Source: an uncultured Clostridia bacterium
GTDB lineage: Bacteria; Bacillota; Clostridia; TANB77; CAG-508
Reading direction: 5' to 3'
NCBI GenBank assembly: GCA_947623725.1
Contig: CANQHI010000006.1
Span: forward strand, 1 to 50,014
DNA length: 50,014 bases
Below the pieces are notes generated by a model that saw only the letters and a list, made by a program, of their open reading frames with translations, did no database searches and was not told the DNA's origin. Positions 18,682-27,223 of the stretch are shown one piece after another. How positions within the stretch are numbered: the stretch's first letter is position 1; each line of letters opens with the position of its first letter. The position numbers and the translations under genes are program-made.

Positions 18682-20895
18682 ATGGCAAACAAATTAATTA
18701 TTGTAGAATCACCAGCAAAAGCTAATACTATAAAAAAATTTTTAGGAAATGATTATAAGGTAGTTGCTTCAATGGGACATGTTAGAGACTTGCCTAAATC
18801 AAAATTAGGAGTTGACATTGAACATGATTTTGAACCTGAATATATTAACATTAGAGGAAAAGCAAGTCTAATAAATTCATTGAAAAAAGATGCCAAAAAT
18901 GCAAAAATAGTATATCTTGCAACCGACCCTGATCGTGAAGGGGAAGCAATAGCTTTTCATTTAGCATATATTTTAGGAATACCAAAAGATTCAGTTTGTA
19001 GAGTTACATTTAATGAAATAACAAAGGAAACTGTAAAAAAATCAATAAAAGAACCTAGAACTATAGATATAAACTTAACTGATGCACAGCAAGCAAGAAG
19101 AGTGCTTGATAGAATTGTAGGTTATCAAATTAGTCCAATTCTTTGGAAAAAAGTAAAAAGAGGATTATCAGCAGGTCGTGTTCAATCAGTAGCAGTCAAA
19201 TTAATTGTTGATAGAGAAAATGAAATTGAAAAATTTGTACCAGAAGAATATTGGAATATATATGTTAAACTATTAAAGAAAAAAGAAAAATTTATAGCAA
19301 AATTATATGGAAAAGATGGAAAGAAAATAGAACTTCATAATGAAAAAGAAGTAAAAGGAATCTTAGATAAAATTGAAAATGGAAAATACATTGTCACAGA
19401 TGTAAAAAGAGGAGAAAAGAAAAGAACGCCAGCTCCACCATTTACAACAAGTACAATGCAACAAGAAGCATCAAGAAAATTAGGATTTCCTATTAGAAAA
19501 ACAATGAATGTAGCACAAGGGCTTTATGAAGGTGTTAATGTTCCAGAAAAAGGTACAGTTGGATTAATTACTTATATGAGAACAGATTCAACTAGAATTT
19601 CAGAAGAAGCAAGAAGTGCAGCTAAGTCACATATTACAGCAGTATATGGCAAAGAATATTATGAAAATAGATATTATAAAACAAAGTCAGGAGCTCAAGA
19701 TGCACATGAAGGTATAAGACCAACTTATGTTGAACTTACACCGGAAAAGGTTAAAGATGTTTTGACTTCAGATCAATATAAGCTTTATAGATTAATATAT
19801 AATAGATTTATTGCAAGTCAAATGTCTGCCGCCGTATATGATACTATCACAGCAAATATTGATGTAAATAAAGAAAAAGAAGTATTTAATTTTAGAGCAA
19901 ATGGACAAACACTTAAGTTTAAAGGCTTTATGACATTATATGTTGAAGATAAAGACGAAAATACAAACGAAGATGATGAATCAAGAGTACCTAATTTAGA
20001 AGTTGGAGAAGAAGTAAAAAAAGAAAGTATAGAACCAAAACAGAGTTTTACAGAACCCCCACCAAGATATACGGAAGCAAGCCTTGTAAAAACTCTTGAA
20101 GAAAAAGGAATAGGAAGACCAAGTACTTATGCAACTATCATTTCAACTATTATAGATAGAAGATATATAGAAAAAGAACAAAAACAGCTTGTTCCAACTG
20201 AGCTAGGTAAAGTAGTAAATAAACTATTAATAGAAAATTTTAAAGATATTATAAATGTTGAATTTACAGCAGAGATAGAAAATAGTTTTGATAAAATTGC
20301 AGAAGGTAATGAAAGTTGGAAAACAGTAATAAGAGATTTTTATACACCATTTAAAGAAGAACTTGATAAGGCAAATGAACAACTTGAACATGTTAAATTA
20401 GAAGATGAAGTAACAGATATAAAATGTGAAAAATGCGGAAGAATGATGGTCGTAAAATATGGTAGATACGGAAAATTCTTAGCTTGTCCAGGATATCCTG
20501 ACTGTAGAAATATTATTCCATTTGCTGAAAAATTAGACGTCCCTTGCCCTGTATGTGGTGCAGAAGTTTTTGTAAGAAAAACAAAACGTGGAAAAAATTA
20601 TTATATTTGCAAAAATAATAATAAAGATAATCCAAATCCTTGCAATTATATATCTTGGGATAAACCAAAACTAGGAGAAAAATGGACTCCAGAAATTGAA
20701 AAAGAAAATCAAAAAGAAAAGAATGCAAAAAGATATGCAAGAAAAAAAGCAAGAAAGAAAAAAACGACAACAACTAAAAAGACGGTATCAACAAAGAAAG
20801 ACACAAAAAGTATCGTATCTAAGAAAAAATCGGTCAATAAAACTAATACATCAACAAAAATATCTAAAAGTAAATCAACTAGAAAGAAAGCATAA
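18682..20895 (+). CDS. topA: DNA topoisomerase I
   Basis: A 737-aa type IA topoisomerase that relaxes negative supercoils. The Toprim domain begins KLIIVESPAKANTIKKFLG and has the acidic triad DPDREGE. The active-site Tyr lies in TVGLITYMRTDSTRIS. Two C-terminal zinc ribbons follow (CEKCGRMM...CPGYPDC and CPVCGAEV...CKNNN). The last 60 residues are a Lys/Thr/Ser-rich basic tail with no fold apparent, common in this family for DNA binding. Length is normal. Confidence 0.97.
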   Translation: MANKLIIVESPAKANTIKKFLGNDYKVVASMGHVRDLPKSKLGVDIEHDFEPEYINIRGKASLINSLKKDAKNAKIVYLATDPDREGEAIAFHLAYILGIPKDSVCRVTFNEITKETVKKSIKEPRTIDINLTDAQQARRVLDRIVGYQISPILWKKVKRGLSAGRVQSVAVKLIVDRENEIEKFVPEEYWNIYVKLLKKKEKFIAKLYGKDGKKIELHNEKEVKGILDKIENGKYIVTDVKRGEKKRTPAPPFTTSTMQQEASRKLGFPIRKTMNVAQGLYEGVNVPEKGTVGLITYMRTDSTRISEEARSAAKSHITAVYGKEYYENRYYKTKSGAQDAHEGIRPTYVELTPEKVKDVLTSDQYKLYRLIYNRFIASQMSAAVYDTITANIDVNKEKEVFNFRANGQTLKFKGFMTLYVEDKDENTNEDDESRVPNLEVGEEVKKESIEPKQSFTEPPPRYTEASLVKTLEEKGIGRPSTYATIISTIIDRRYIEKEQKQLVPTELGKVVNKLLIENFKDIINVEFTAEIENSFDKIAEGNESWKTVIRDFYTPFKEELDKANEQLEHVKLEDEVTDIKCEKCGRMMVVKYGRYGKFLACPGYPDCRNIIPFAEKLDVPCPVCGAEVFVRKTKRGKNYYICKNNNKDNPNPCNYISWDKPKLGEKWTPEIEKENQKEKNAKRYARKKARKKKTTTTKKTVSTKKDTKSIVSKKKSVNKTNTSTKISKSKSTRKKA

Positions 20896-20947
20896 AAAAT
20901 GAAAGTATGAAGAAACTATATAAACATATTAAGAAAGGAATGATATT

Positions 20948-21154
20948 ATGAAAAAAGAAAATGGTTCTGTAATTTTAATAGTATTAGTAACGGTATTATT
21001 TATATTTATACTACTTTCGACAAGTTTAATATTTGTATCTTCAAAAAGAAAATCTCAATTACAAGAATCTATGATTTTACAAGATATTTATCAAGGTGAT
21101 GGTATGACTAAGGCTTATGCAAATAGATTGAGAAAAGAAGGTACTACTAGTTAA
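20948..21154 (+). CDS. Small single-pass membrane protein, pilin-like N-terminus
   Basis: A 68-aa protein starting MKKENGSVILIVLVTVLFIF, a short basic start, Gly-Ser and a long hydrophobic helix, followed by a charged tail (SSKRKSQLQESMILQDIYQG). The layout recalls PilX/PulG-type minor pilins or a short membrane anchor, but it is too short for a full pilin. AAGAAAGGAA precedes the ATG. It lies 52 bases after topA and ends at a terminator. Function unknown. Confidence 0.7.
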   Translation: MKKENGSVILIVLVTVLFIFILLSTSLIFVSSKRKSQLQESMILQDIYQGDGMTKAYANRLRKEGTTS

Positions 21155-21162
21155 AATAAAAA

Positions 21163-21194
21163 AATTGCTTTGAATATATTCAAAGCATTTTTTA
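21163..21194 (+). terminator. Intrinsic terminator after the topA operon
   Basis: GCTTTGAA and TTCAAAGC form a hairpin followed by a run of T residues. Confidence 0.85.
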
Positions 21195-21528
21195 ATGGAG
21201 TGTAATTATATCATCAAGTAAAAAGTAAATGTAATTTGTAAAAGAAGTTACAAATTATACCAAGTAAAAAAATTAGTAATTATTGACATTTAATACTATT
21301 TATAGTATAATAAATGAAGTGGTTATCCTAATGGATAAAGAAGAGATTTTTAAAATATATTTAAGAGATAAGAGATAAAAAATAGTACATAGCAAGAGAG
21401 CTATAAATATTAAAAATATAGATAGTTTGTTATAAAAACTATCTTAATTTAGATGTATTGTATTAAAAATCAATTAAAATTATAGAAAGGAGAAGATATA
21501 TTAGAGAGAAAATATATCATAATTAGAA
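21195..21528 (+). other. Leader region of the RNase J gene
   Basis: This 334-base stretch contains a consensus promoter at 21283-21311 and then an untranslated leader of about 210 bases. A GATAGTTT/AAAACTATC hairpin (about 21420-21443) lies in the leader. An AAAGGAG at about 21484 is nearly 40 bases from the ATG, so start-site recognition of the gene is unusual. No long ORF. Confidence 0.55.
21283..21311 (+). promoter_or_regulatory. Sigma-A promoter for the RNase J gene
   Basis: TTGACA at 21283-21288 and TATAAT at 21306-21311 with exactly 17 bases between them. Both boxes are perfect consensus. Confidence 0.85.
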
Positions 21529-23364
21529 ATGGAAGAAAAACAAAAGGATAATTTTAAGGCTACTAAAAGAAAAAATGTTGTTACAGAAAAAAGAAGAAAA
21601 ACAACACATAAATCTTTAATTAGCAAAGAAAATAAGGAACATTATAAAGAAGGCTACAAGAGTAGAAAAGTGCAAGGAAATAAATCTATATTAGATTTTA
21701 AATTTAAACCTAGCAATTTAAAGATAATTGCTTTAGGTGGACTTGATGAAATTGGAAAAAATATTACAGTTTTTGAATATGAAGATGAAATTGTACTTGT
21801 AGACTGTGGATTAGAATTTCCGGAAGATGATATGCTTGGAGTTGACCTAGTTATTCCAGATGTAACATATTTAATAAGAAACAAAGAAAAAATAAAAGGA
21901 TTAGTAATTACTCATGGTCATGAAGATCATATAGGATCTATTCCTTATGTATTACAACAAGTAAATATGCCAATTTATGCAACTAGATTAACTGCTAAAT
22001 TAATTGAACACAAATTAGAAGAACATAATTTATTAAAAACAACTAAAATACACATTGTTGAGCAAGGTAAAACTATAAATTTAGGAAAAATGAGTGTAGA
22101 ATTTTTGAGAAGTTCGCATAGTATACCAGATGCAGTAATGCTTGCAATTCATACACCAGTGGGAACAGTAGTTCATACAGGTGATTTTAAAGTTGATTAT
22201 ACTCCAATAGATGGCCAAATGATGGATTTAGGAAGATTAGCAGAGTTAGGAAATGAAGGAGTTTTAGCTCTTTTATCAGATAGTACAAATGCTGAAAGAA
22301 AAGGATTTACATTATCTGAAAAATCTGTGGGACCTGTATTTGACAATTTATTCGAAGGATGCAAAAAAAGAATAGTTGTTGCAACATTTGCATCAAATGT
22401 GCACAGGGTTCAACAAATTGTAAATTCAGCCGTTAAGTTTGGAAGAAAAATTGCAGTATCAGGAAGAAGCATGATGAATATGATTGATGCTGCTAGAGAA
22501 TTAAATTACATTGATGCACCAGATGATTTATTTATTGATATTGATTTAATAAAAAATTATACAGATAGTCAATTAGTAATTATTACAACAGGAAGTCAAG
22601 GAGAAACAATGTCAGCCTTAACAAGGATGGCAAATGGAGAGCACAGAAAAATTACAATTACAGGAAATGACTTAATTATAATCTCAGCTAATCCAATTCC
22701 GGGAAATGAAAAAAATGTTTCAAAAGTAATAGATAAACTATTAAAGATTGGTGCAGAAGTTGTGTATAATACACTTGCAGATGTTCACGTATCAGGACAT
22801 GCATGTCAAGAAGAACAAAAACTTATTATGGCATTAACAAGACCAAAATATTTTATACCAGTACATGGAGAATATAGACAATTAATAGCACACAGAGATA
22901 CAGCAATGGAAATGGGAATACCTAGAGAGAATATATTTATTTCAAATAATGGTAGAGAAATAGAATTAAATCAAGATGAAGCAAAACTAGGAGGAACTGT
23001 ACCATCAGGCAGAGTGATGGTAGATGGACTAGGTGTTGGAGATGTAGGAAATGTTGTTTTAAGAGATAGACAACATTTATCACAAGATGGTTTAATTGTA
23101 ATTGTAATGACAATGAACAATGTAACAGGCGAAATTGTTGCTGGCCCTGATGTAATCTCAAGAGGATTTGTATATGTTAGAGAATCAGAAAATTTAATGG
23201 AGCAAGTAAAAACATTTATTAGAGAAGAAATAAGAGAATTAGAAGAAAGACATGTAAAAGATTGGGGTATAATTAAATCAACATTAAAAGATGATGTTAG
23301 AGATTTTATATTTGATAAAACAAAGAGAAATCCTATGATTTTACCTATAATAATGGAATTATAA
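21529..23364 (+). CDS. rnj: Ribonuclease J
   Basis: A 611-aa metallo-beta-lactamase/beta-CASP nuclease involved in mRNA decay and RNA maturation. After a basic N-terminal extension of about 60 residues comes the fold start LKIIALGGLDEIGKNI, the zinc motif THGHEDHIGS, HTGDFKVD, the beta-CASP region with ISANPIPGNEK, HVSGHACQEE and PVHGEYRQL, and the RNase J C-terminal domain. The extension makes it longer than the usual 555 residues. The ATG has no good ribosome binding site at normal spacing; an in-frame TAA just upstream rules out an earlier start. Confidence 0.96.
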   Translation: MEEKQKDNFKATKRKNVVTEKRRKTTHKSLISKENKEHYKEGYKSRKVQGNKSILDFKFKPSNLKIIALGGLDEIGKNITVFEYEDEIVLVDCGLEFPEDDMLGVDLVIPDVTYLIRNKEKIKGLVITHGHEDHIGSIPYVLQQVNMPIYATRLTAKLIEHKLEEHNLLKTTKIHIVEQGKTINLGKMSVEFLRSSHSIPDAVMLAIHTPVGTVVHTGDFKVDYTPIDGQMMDLGRLAELGNEGVLALLSDSTNAERKGFTLSEKSVGPVFDNLFEGCKKRIVVATFASNVHRVQQIVNSAVKFGRKIAVSGRSMMNMIDAARELNYIDAPDDLFIDIDLIKNYTDSQLVIITTGSQGETMSALTRMANGEHRKITITGNDLIIISANPIPGNEKNVSKVIDKLLKIGAEVVYNTLADVHVSGHACQEEQKLIMALTRPKYFIPVHGEYRQLIAHRDTAMEMGIPRENIFISNNGREIELNQDEAKLGGTVPSGRVMVDGLGVGDVGNVVLRDRQHLSQDGLIVIVMTMNNVTGEIVAGPDVISRGFVYVRESENLMEQVKTFIREEIRELEERHVKDWGIIKSTLKDDVRDFIFDKTKRNPMILPIIMEL

Positions 23365-23370
23365 TAAATA

Positions 23371-23398
23371 AAGAGAAGCCTTTTATAAGGTTTCTCTT
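23371..23398 (+). terminator. Hairpin terminator after the RNase J gene
   Basis: AAGAGAA-CC and GG-TTCTCTT pair around a short AT loop 6 bases after the stop codon; only a weak T run follows. Confidence 0.6.
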
Positions 23399-23543
23399 AA
23401 AGTTTATGAAGTTAAAAATATGATGTTGTGAGTAGAAAGTTATATTATCTACTCAATTCTCATTATATGACAATAATATATTCATTACGTTTATAATAAA
23501 TTAATTTCTTTTGTATGTCAATAAATAATAAAAAATTTTAAAA

Positions 23544-23936
23544 CTAATTTATATTTAATTCTTTTTTTAAAGCTTTTTGCAATAATTGCGAAAAATTTAT
23601 ATCTTTTTTTTCAGCAAGTGTATTTAACCATGTAGGAATGGATAAAGTTTTTTTAATTGAAATATTATTATACTTTTTTCGATATTCCAATAAATCAATT
23701 TCTATAATAGAAATAAATTGATTACTTTTTAATTTTATGTGATTATATGGTATTGTAGGAGTCGGAAAGCTATCTAAATCTGATAAATACAAACCTAGAG
23801 CATCTTGAGCCATTAGATAGGCTTCATCAAGAGATGAGCCAAATGTTGAACAACTTTTTAAGTCAATAAAATCAACCATATAGGACTTATCATTCTTATC
23901 ATAAGTAAATATAGCTGGATAATAAAAATTATTCAT
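23544..23936 (-). CDS. hicB: HicB-type antitoxin
   Basis: A 130-aa protein. The N-terminal half is the partial-RNase-H HicB fold (YPAIFTYDKNDKSYMVDFID, then CSTFGSSLDEAYLMAQDALG). The C-terminal half (IPTWLNTLAEKKDINFSQLL) looks like a ribbon-helix-helix DNA-binding domain. HicB neutralises the HicA RNA-cleaving toxin and represses the operon. It follows hicA by about 65 bases and has its own AGAAAGGA ribosome binding site, so antitoxin synthesis does not depend on the frameshift in hicA. Confidence 0.88.
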   Translation of the reverse strand: MNNFYYPAIFTYDKNDKSYMVDFIDLKSCSTFGSSLDEAYLMAQDALGLYLSDLDSFPTPTIPYNHIKLKSNQFISIIEIDLLEYRKKYNNISIKKTLSIPTWLNTLAEKKDINFSQLLQKALKKELNIN

Positions 23937-23997
23937 AAAATTCCTTTCTTATATTATATTTTCTTTAGTATATAATATATTCAAAAATTAGTAGAAT

Positions 23998-24017
23998 GGG
24001 ACTAAGGCCTTAGTCCC
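23998..24017. repeat. Perfect 20-bp palindrome at the end of hicA
   Basis: GGGACTAAGGCCTTAGTCCC is fully self-complementary and covers the hicA stop codon (CTA at 24002-24004 on the plus strand). It may fold in the mRNA between hicA and hicB to reduce read-through or protect the transcript. Confidence 0.6.
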
Positions 24018-24182
24018 GTTCTTTTCAAAATGGTGGCTACTAGACCTTTAGGCAATTCTTTACTGTGAATTGGTACTACTTCAATCTGATTACCGTTTTC
24101 TCAATTTTAGGTGAGAACCAGATTGAGAAACTTTTACCCAACCATTTTTTTCTAGTAGCTTCACTAAGTCTTTAGAATACAT
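24002..24182 (-). CDS. hicA: HicA-type mRNA interferase toxin, with +1 frameshift at CGG
   Basis: The gene starts at the ATG at 24182, which has a GAGGT ribosome binding site. Zero-frame translation gives MYSKDLVKLLEKNGWVKVSQ, then SGSHLKLRK, then CGG, then a TAA stop. Skipping the C of CGG (24095) gives SGSHLKLRKGNQIEVVPIHS, then KELPKGLVATILKRTGLRP and stop, a complete 59-aa HicA with the expected GSH catalytic His and the HSKELPKG motif. HicA is a double-stranded-RNA-binding-fold toxin that cleaves mRNA. It is easy to miss, because neither half is long. If the shift fails, a harmless 30-residue peptide would be made. First gene of hicAB, with its own promoter. Confidence 0.85.
24093..24095 (-). 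other. CGG +1 frameshift site in hicA
   Basis: On the minus strand the codons are AGA AAA CGG TAA. Skipping the C gives AAA GGT AAT CAG (Lys-Gly-Asn-Gln) and the rest of HicA. The zero frame stops at the very next codon. Confidence 0.85.
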
Positions 24183-24257
24183 TTATGTACCTCGTTTCTT
24201 TAGTACTTCAATAAGAAGCTACTTCTTTGAATTATATTATTGTCTTACGACACTACT

Positions 24258-24286
24258 ATTATACTACGTAATAATACGTATGTCAA
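24258..24286 (-). promoter_or_regulatory. hicAB promoter with operator in the spacer
   Basis: On the minus strand TTGACA (24286-24281) and TATAAT (24263-24258) are separated by 17 bases. The spacer contains the inverted repeat TACGTA-N4-TACGTA at 24265-24280, ideally placed for repression by the HicB DNA-binding domain. Confidence 0.8.
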
Positions 24287-24431
24287 TATCTTTTTCTTTT
24301 ATTTTTATCTTTTGGGTTAAACGTAAAAAAGTATATTCAATATTTTAATCTAAGTTTATAAAACACTAGATTTTTATACAGTTTTATGTTAAAATATTAT
24401 ATGTTAATAAAAGAGGTTAGGAGATAAAGTT

Positions 24432-26090
24432 ATGGATTATAAAGAGTTAGCGAACTTAATTTTTCCAGATGCTAAGCCTATTAGCTATTATGAAGAAAAA
24501 TATAAACCAAGAGATTTAAAGGAAGGAGCAGTAGTTACAAGATTTGCTCCAAGTCCTACAGGTTTTGTACATATAGGCGGATTATATCAAGCATTAGTTG
24601 CTATACAATCTGCAAAGAAAACAGAAGGAGTATTTTTTTTAAGAGTTGAAGATACAGACCAAAAAAGAGAAGTTGAAAATGGAGTAACAGATATAGTAAA
24701 TTCTCTTAAAGATTTTGATATGGAACCAGATGAAGGAATGATTTCTGATACAGAAGAAAAAGGAAATTATGGCCCTTATAAACAATCTTTAAGAAAAGAT
24801 ATATATCAAGCTTTTGCAAAATATATGATAGAATTAGGAAAGGCATATCCTTGTTTTTGCACACCTGAAGAAGTAGAAGAAATTAGAAAAAAGCAAGAAG
24901 CTGCAAAAATTAGACCAGGATATTATGGAGTTTGGGCAAAGTGCAGAAATCTTACATTAGAGGAAATGGCTGATAAAATAAAAAATGGAGAAAAGTATAT
25001 TATAAGATTCAAATCTCCAGGGAGAGAAGATAGAAAAATAAAATATAAAGATGTAATAAAGGGTGTTGTAGAATTTCCAGAAAACGATCAAGATATTGTT
25101 ATAATAAAAGCAGATGGACTTCCAACTTACCATTTTGCACATGTTGTTGATGATCATTTAATGAGAACAACACATGTAATAAGAAGTGATGAATGGCTTT
25201 CTTCAGTGCCTATACATTTACAATTATTTAATGAAATTGGTTTTAAAGCACCAAAGTATGCACATATTTCACCAATTATGAAAAATGATAATGGAAATAA
25301 ACGTAAATTAAGTAAGAGAAAAGATCCAGAAGCAGCAGTATCATATTATAAAGAAGAGGGAATTCCTCCACAAGCTGTTAAAGAATATTTACTTAATATT
25401 GCAAATTCGACTTTTGAAAATTGGAGAAGAGCAAACCCAGATAAATCAATAGATGAATTTGATTTTAATTTAAGTAAAATGAGTGTAAGTGGTGCACTTT
25501 TTGATATGGTAAAGCTTTTAGATATTGGAAAAAATGTTATATCTAGAATGACGGCAGAAGAAATTTATGATAAGTCTTTAATATGGGCAAAAGAATATGA
25601 CGAAGAATTAGCAGAAATGTTGAAAAGTAAAGATTATTCTCTAAAAATTTTTGGAATTGAAAGAGGCGGAAATAAGCCAAGAAAAGATATTTCAAAATGG
25701 TCAGAAGTTAAAGAAAATATTATTTATATGTTTGATGATAAATTTTTAAATGCAAAACAAGAGTACCCATATCAAGTTATATCAGACAAAGAAAGCATAA
25801 CAAAGATTTTAACATTATATATGGAAAAATATTATAATGAAAATGATGATAAACAAGAGTGGTTTAATAAAATAAAATCTCTTGCAGGTGAAATGGGTTA
25901 TGCAGAGGAAGTAAAAGAATTCAAGGCAAATCCAGACAAATATAAGGCTCATGTTGGAGATGTAAGTACAGTATTAAGAGTAGCTTTAACAGGAAGAACA
26001 AATACACCTGATATGTATGAAATAATGAAAGTACTTGGAAAAGAGAGTATGATAAAAAGATTTGAAAAAGCAAAAAAAGAATTAAACTAA
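24432..26090 (+). CDS. gltX: Glutamate-tRNA ligase
   Basis: A 552-aa class I aminoacyl-tRNA synthetase. The nucleotide-binding motif is APSPTGFVHIGGLY (HIGH-like), followed by FFLRVEDTDQKRE and the KMSKS-equivalent KLSKRKD. The C-terminal part is the helical anticodon-binding domain of bacterial GluRS, somewhat longer than standard. It may be non-discriminating if the organism uses GatCAB. GTTAGGAG lies 9 bases before the ATG. Confidence 0.94.
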   Translation: MDYKELANLIFPDAKPISYYEEKYKPRDLKEGAVVTRFAPSPTGFVHIGGLYQALVAIQSAKKTEGVFFLRVEDTDQKREVENGVTDIVNSLKDFDMEPDEGMISDTEEKGNYGPYKQSLRKDIYQAFAKYMIELGKAYPCFCTPEEVEEIRKKQEAAKIRPGYYGVWAKCRNLTLEEMADKIKNGEKYIIRFKSPGREDRKIKYKDVIKGVVEFPENDQDIVIIKADGLPTYHFAHVVDDHLMRTTHVIRSDEWLSSVPIHLQLFNEIGFKAPKYAHISPIMKNDNGNKRKLSKRKDPEAAVSYYKEEGIPPQAVKEYLLNIANSTFENWRRANPDKSIDEFDFNLSKMSVSGALFDMVKLLDIGKNVISRMTAEEIYDKSLIWAKEYDEELAEMLKSKDYSLKIFGIERGGNKPRKDISKWSEVKENIIYMFDDKFLNAKQEYPYQVISDKESITKILTLYMEKYYNENDDKQEWFNKIKSLAGEMGYAEEVKEFKANPDKYKAHVGDVSTVLRVALTGRTNTPDMYEIMKVLGKESMIKRFEKAKKELN

Positions 26091-26114
26091 TTGTGATATA
26101 TTAGGAGGTAAATT

Positions 26115-26300
26115 ATGCAATATCAAGTTGGAGATATTGTTAGAACTAAAAAAGCCCATCCTTGCGGTAGTAAACTCTGGGAAATAACAAGAGTAGGAGT
26201 TGACTTTAAATTAAAGTGCACTAAATGTGGACATGTTGTGACTTTAGAAAGAGAAAAAGCATTAAAAGCAATTACTAAAAAAGAAGAAAATAAATTTTAA
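26115..26300 (+). CDS. DUF951 family protein
   Basis: A 61-aa protein, MQYQVGDIVRTKKAHPCGSK and onward, with HPCGS-LWEITR-VGVDFKLKC-KCGH, the conserved core of DUF951. The paired cysteines suggest metal binding. Found in many Firmicutes; function unknown. AGGAGG precedes the ATG; it lies 25 bases after gltX and is probably co-transcribed. Confidence 0.9.
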   Translation: MQYQVGDIVRTKKAHPCGSKLWEITRVGVDFKLKCTKCGHVVTLEREKALKAITKKEENKF

Positions 26301-26316
26301 TAGATCATTAGCGAGT

Positions 26317-26472
26317 GTGTGTAATATTTTTGAACCTTATGGTAATTTAAGTGATTCTTCATTAGGACTTTTTTATTTTTCAGAAGGAGAAAATTTAAAA
26401 TTTAATGTCACTATTGAATTGGGAAAATGCGATTATTTACAGGCAATTTTGGGAATTTTAGTTTATGAATAA
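26317..26472 (+). other. Unassigned reading frame or gene remnant after DUF951
   Basis: From a GTG at 26317 the frame reads VCNIFEPYGNLSDSSLGLFY and ends LQAILGILVYE. The composition is coding-like and the frame is also open upstream into the DUF951 gene, but there is no ribosome binding site. It may be the C-terminal piece of a decayed gene. No family recognised. Confidence 0.3.
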
Positions 26473-26582
26473 AAATGAATAGTATAAAAATTAATTTGTA
26501 AATAAAAAAATTATATAGAAAATATTTTGTATATAATTTTTAAATAATGCACATAATAAGAAAAAAAGAAAGGATAATAATT

Positions 26583-26999
26583 ATGAAAGTTGAAGAATGT
26601 ATGTGCTGTAATGTTACAGCAGTAAAACCAGAAACTACACTAAAAGAATGTGCAGAAATGATGAGTAAAAATGATATAGGATGTACTCCTGTTTGTGAAG
26701 GGGATAAACTAGTTGGAATGATTACAGACAGAGATATTATTTTAAGAGCTGTTGCAGAAGGAAAAGATGTAAATACTACAACTGCAAAAGATATAATGAC
26801 AGAAGATGTATGCTCTTGTGACTGCGGATGTGATGTAGATGAAGCAGAAAAAGTAATGTCAGAATATCAAATAAGAAGAATACCTATTTTAGAAGAAGGA
26901 AAAGTAGTAGGAATGCTTACTTTAGGTGATTTAGCAGTTTGTAATGATGCTGATAATAAAAAAGTATGTAGTACTTTTAAATGTATATGTGAAGATTAG
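26583..26999 (+). CDS. CBS-pair domain protein, cysteine-rich
   Basis: A 138-aa protein made of two CBS motifs: MKVEECMCCNVTAVKPETTL to GMITDRDIILRAV, and TAKDIMTEDVCSC to GMLTLGDLAV. Such stand-alone pairs bind adenine nucleotides and act as energy or redox sensors. Unusual are the Cys clusters (CMCC, CSCDCGC, CSTFKCIC), which could bind metal or form disulfides. The ATG at 26583 has AAAGGA 8 bases upstream and is preferred to an ATG at 26547. It ends before a structured repeat. Partner unknown. Confidence 0.88.
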   Translation: MKVEECMCCNVTAVKPETTLKECAEMMSKNDIGCTPVCEGDKLVGMITDRDIILRAVAEGKDVNTTTAKDIMTEDVCSCDCGCDVDEAEKVMSEYQIRRIPILEEGKVVGMLTLGDLAVCNDADNKKVCSTFKCICED

Positions 27000-27089
27000 A
27001 AAGATAATTTTAAAGAAAAAATTAAATATAAAGTATGAAATATAAGATAAGAGAAAAATTAAATAAAAAATAAAAATTAAAATTAAAAT

Positions 27090-27208
27090 AAAAAAATAAT
27101 TTAACTCTTCTTGCCTTCGTTGTCGCTAGAAATTTGCAAGCAAATTTCGCTCCATTCGCGCTTCGCTTGAGCGTTACGAAGTCTGCGTAGAGTTAAATTA
27201 TTTTTTTA
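27090..27208. repeat. Structured GC-rich repeat element between convergent genes
   Basis: Flanking arms AAAAAATAATTTAACTCT and AGAGTTAAATTATTTTTT pair over 18 bases. Inside are a CTTCGT/ACGAAG stem and a GAAATTTGC-AA-GCAAATTTC hairpin, giving a branched fold. The inner stretch 27147-27165 matches, in reverse complement, 49980-49998 at the window end (18 of 19 bases). The local GC content is far above the surroundings. It can act as a bidirectional terminator for the CBS gene and engB; it may be a dispersed palindromic family. Confidence 0.75.
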
Positions 27209-27223
27209 TTTGTTAATTATGAT

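Noticed and set aside
21484..21530. An upstream start or leader peptide for the RNase J gene at the AAAGGAG site
   Set aside because: No ATG, GTG or TTG follows at suitable spacing in the gene's frame, and an in-frame TAA precedes the ATG.
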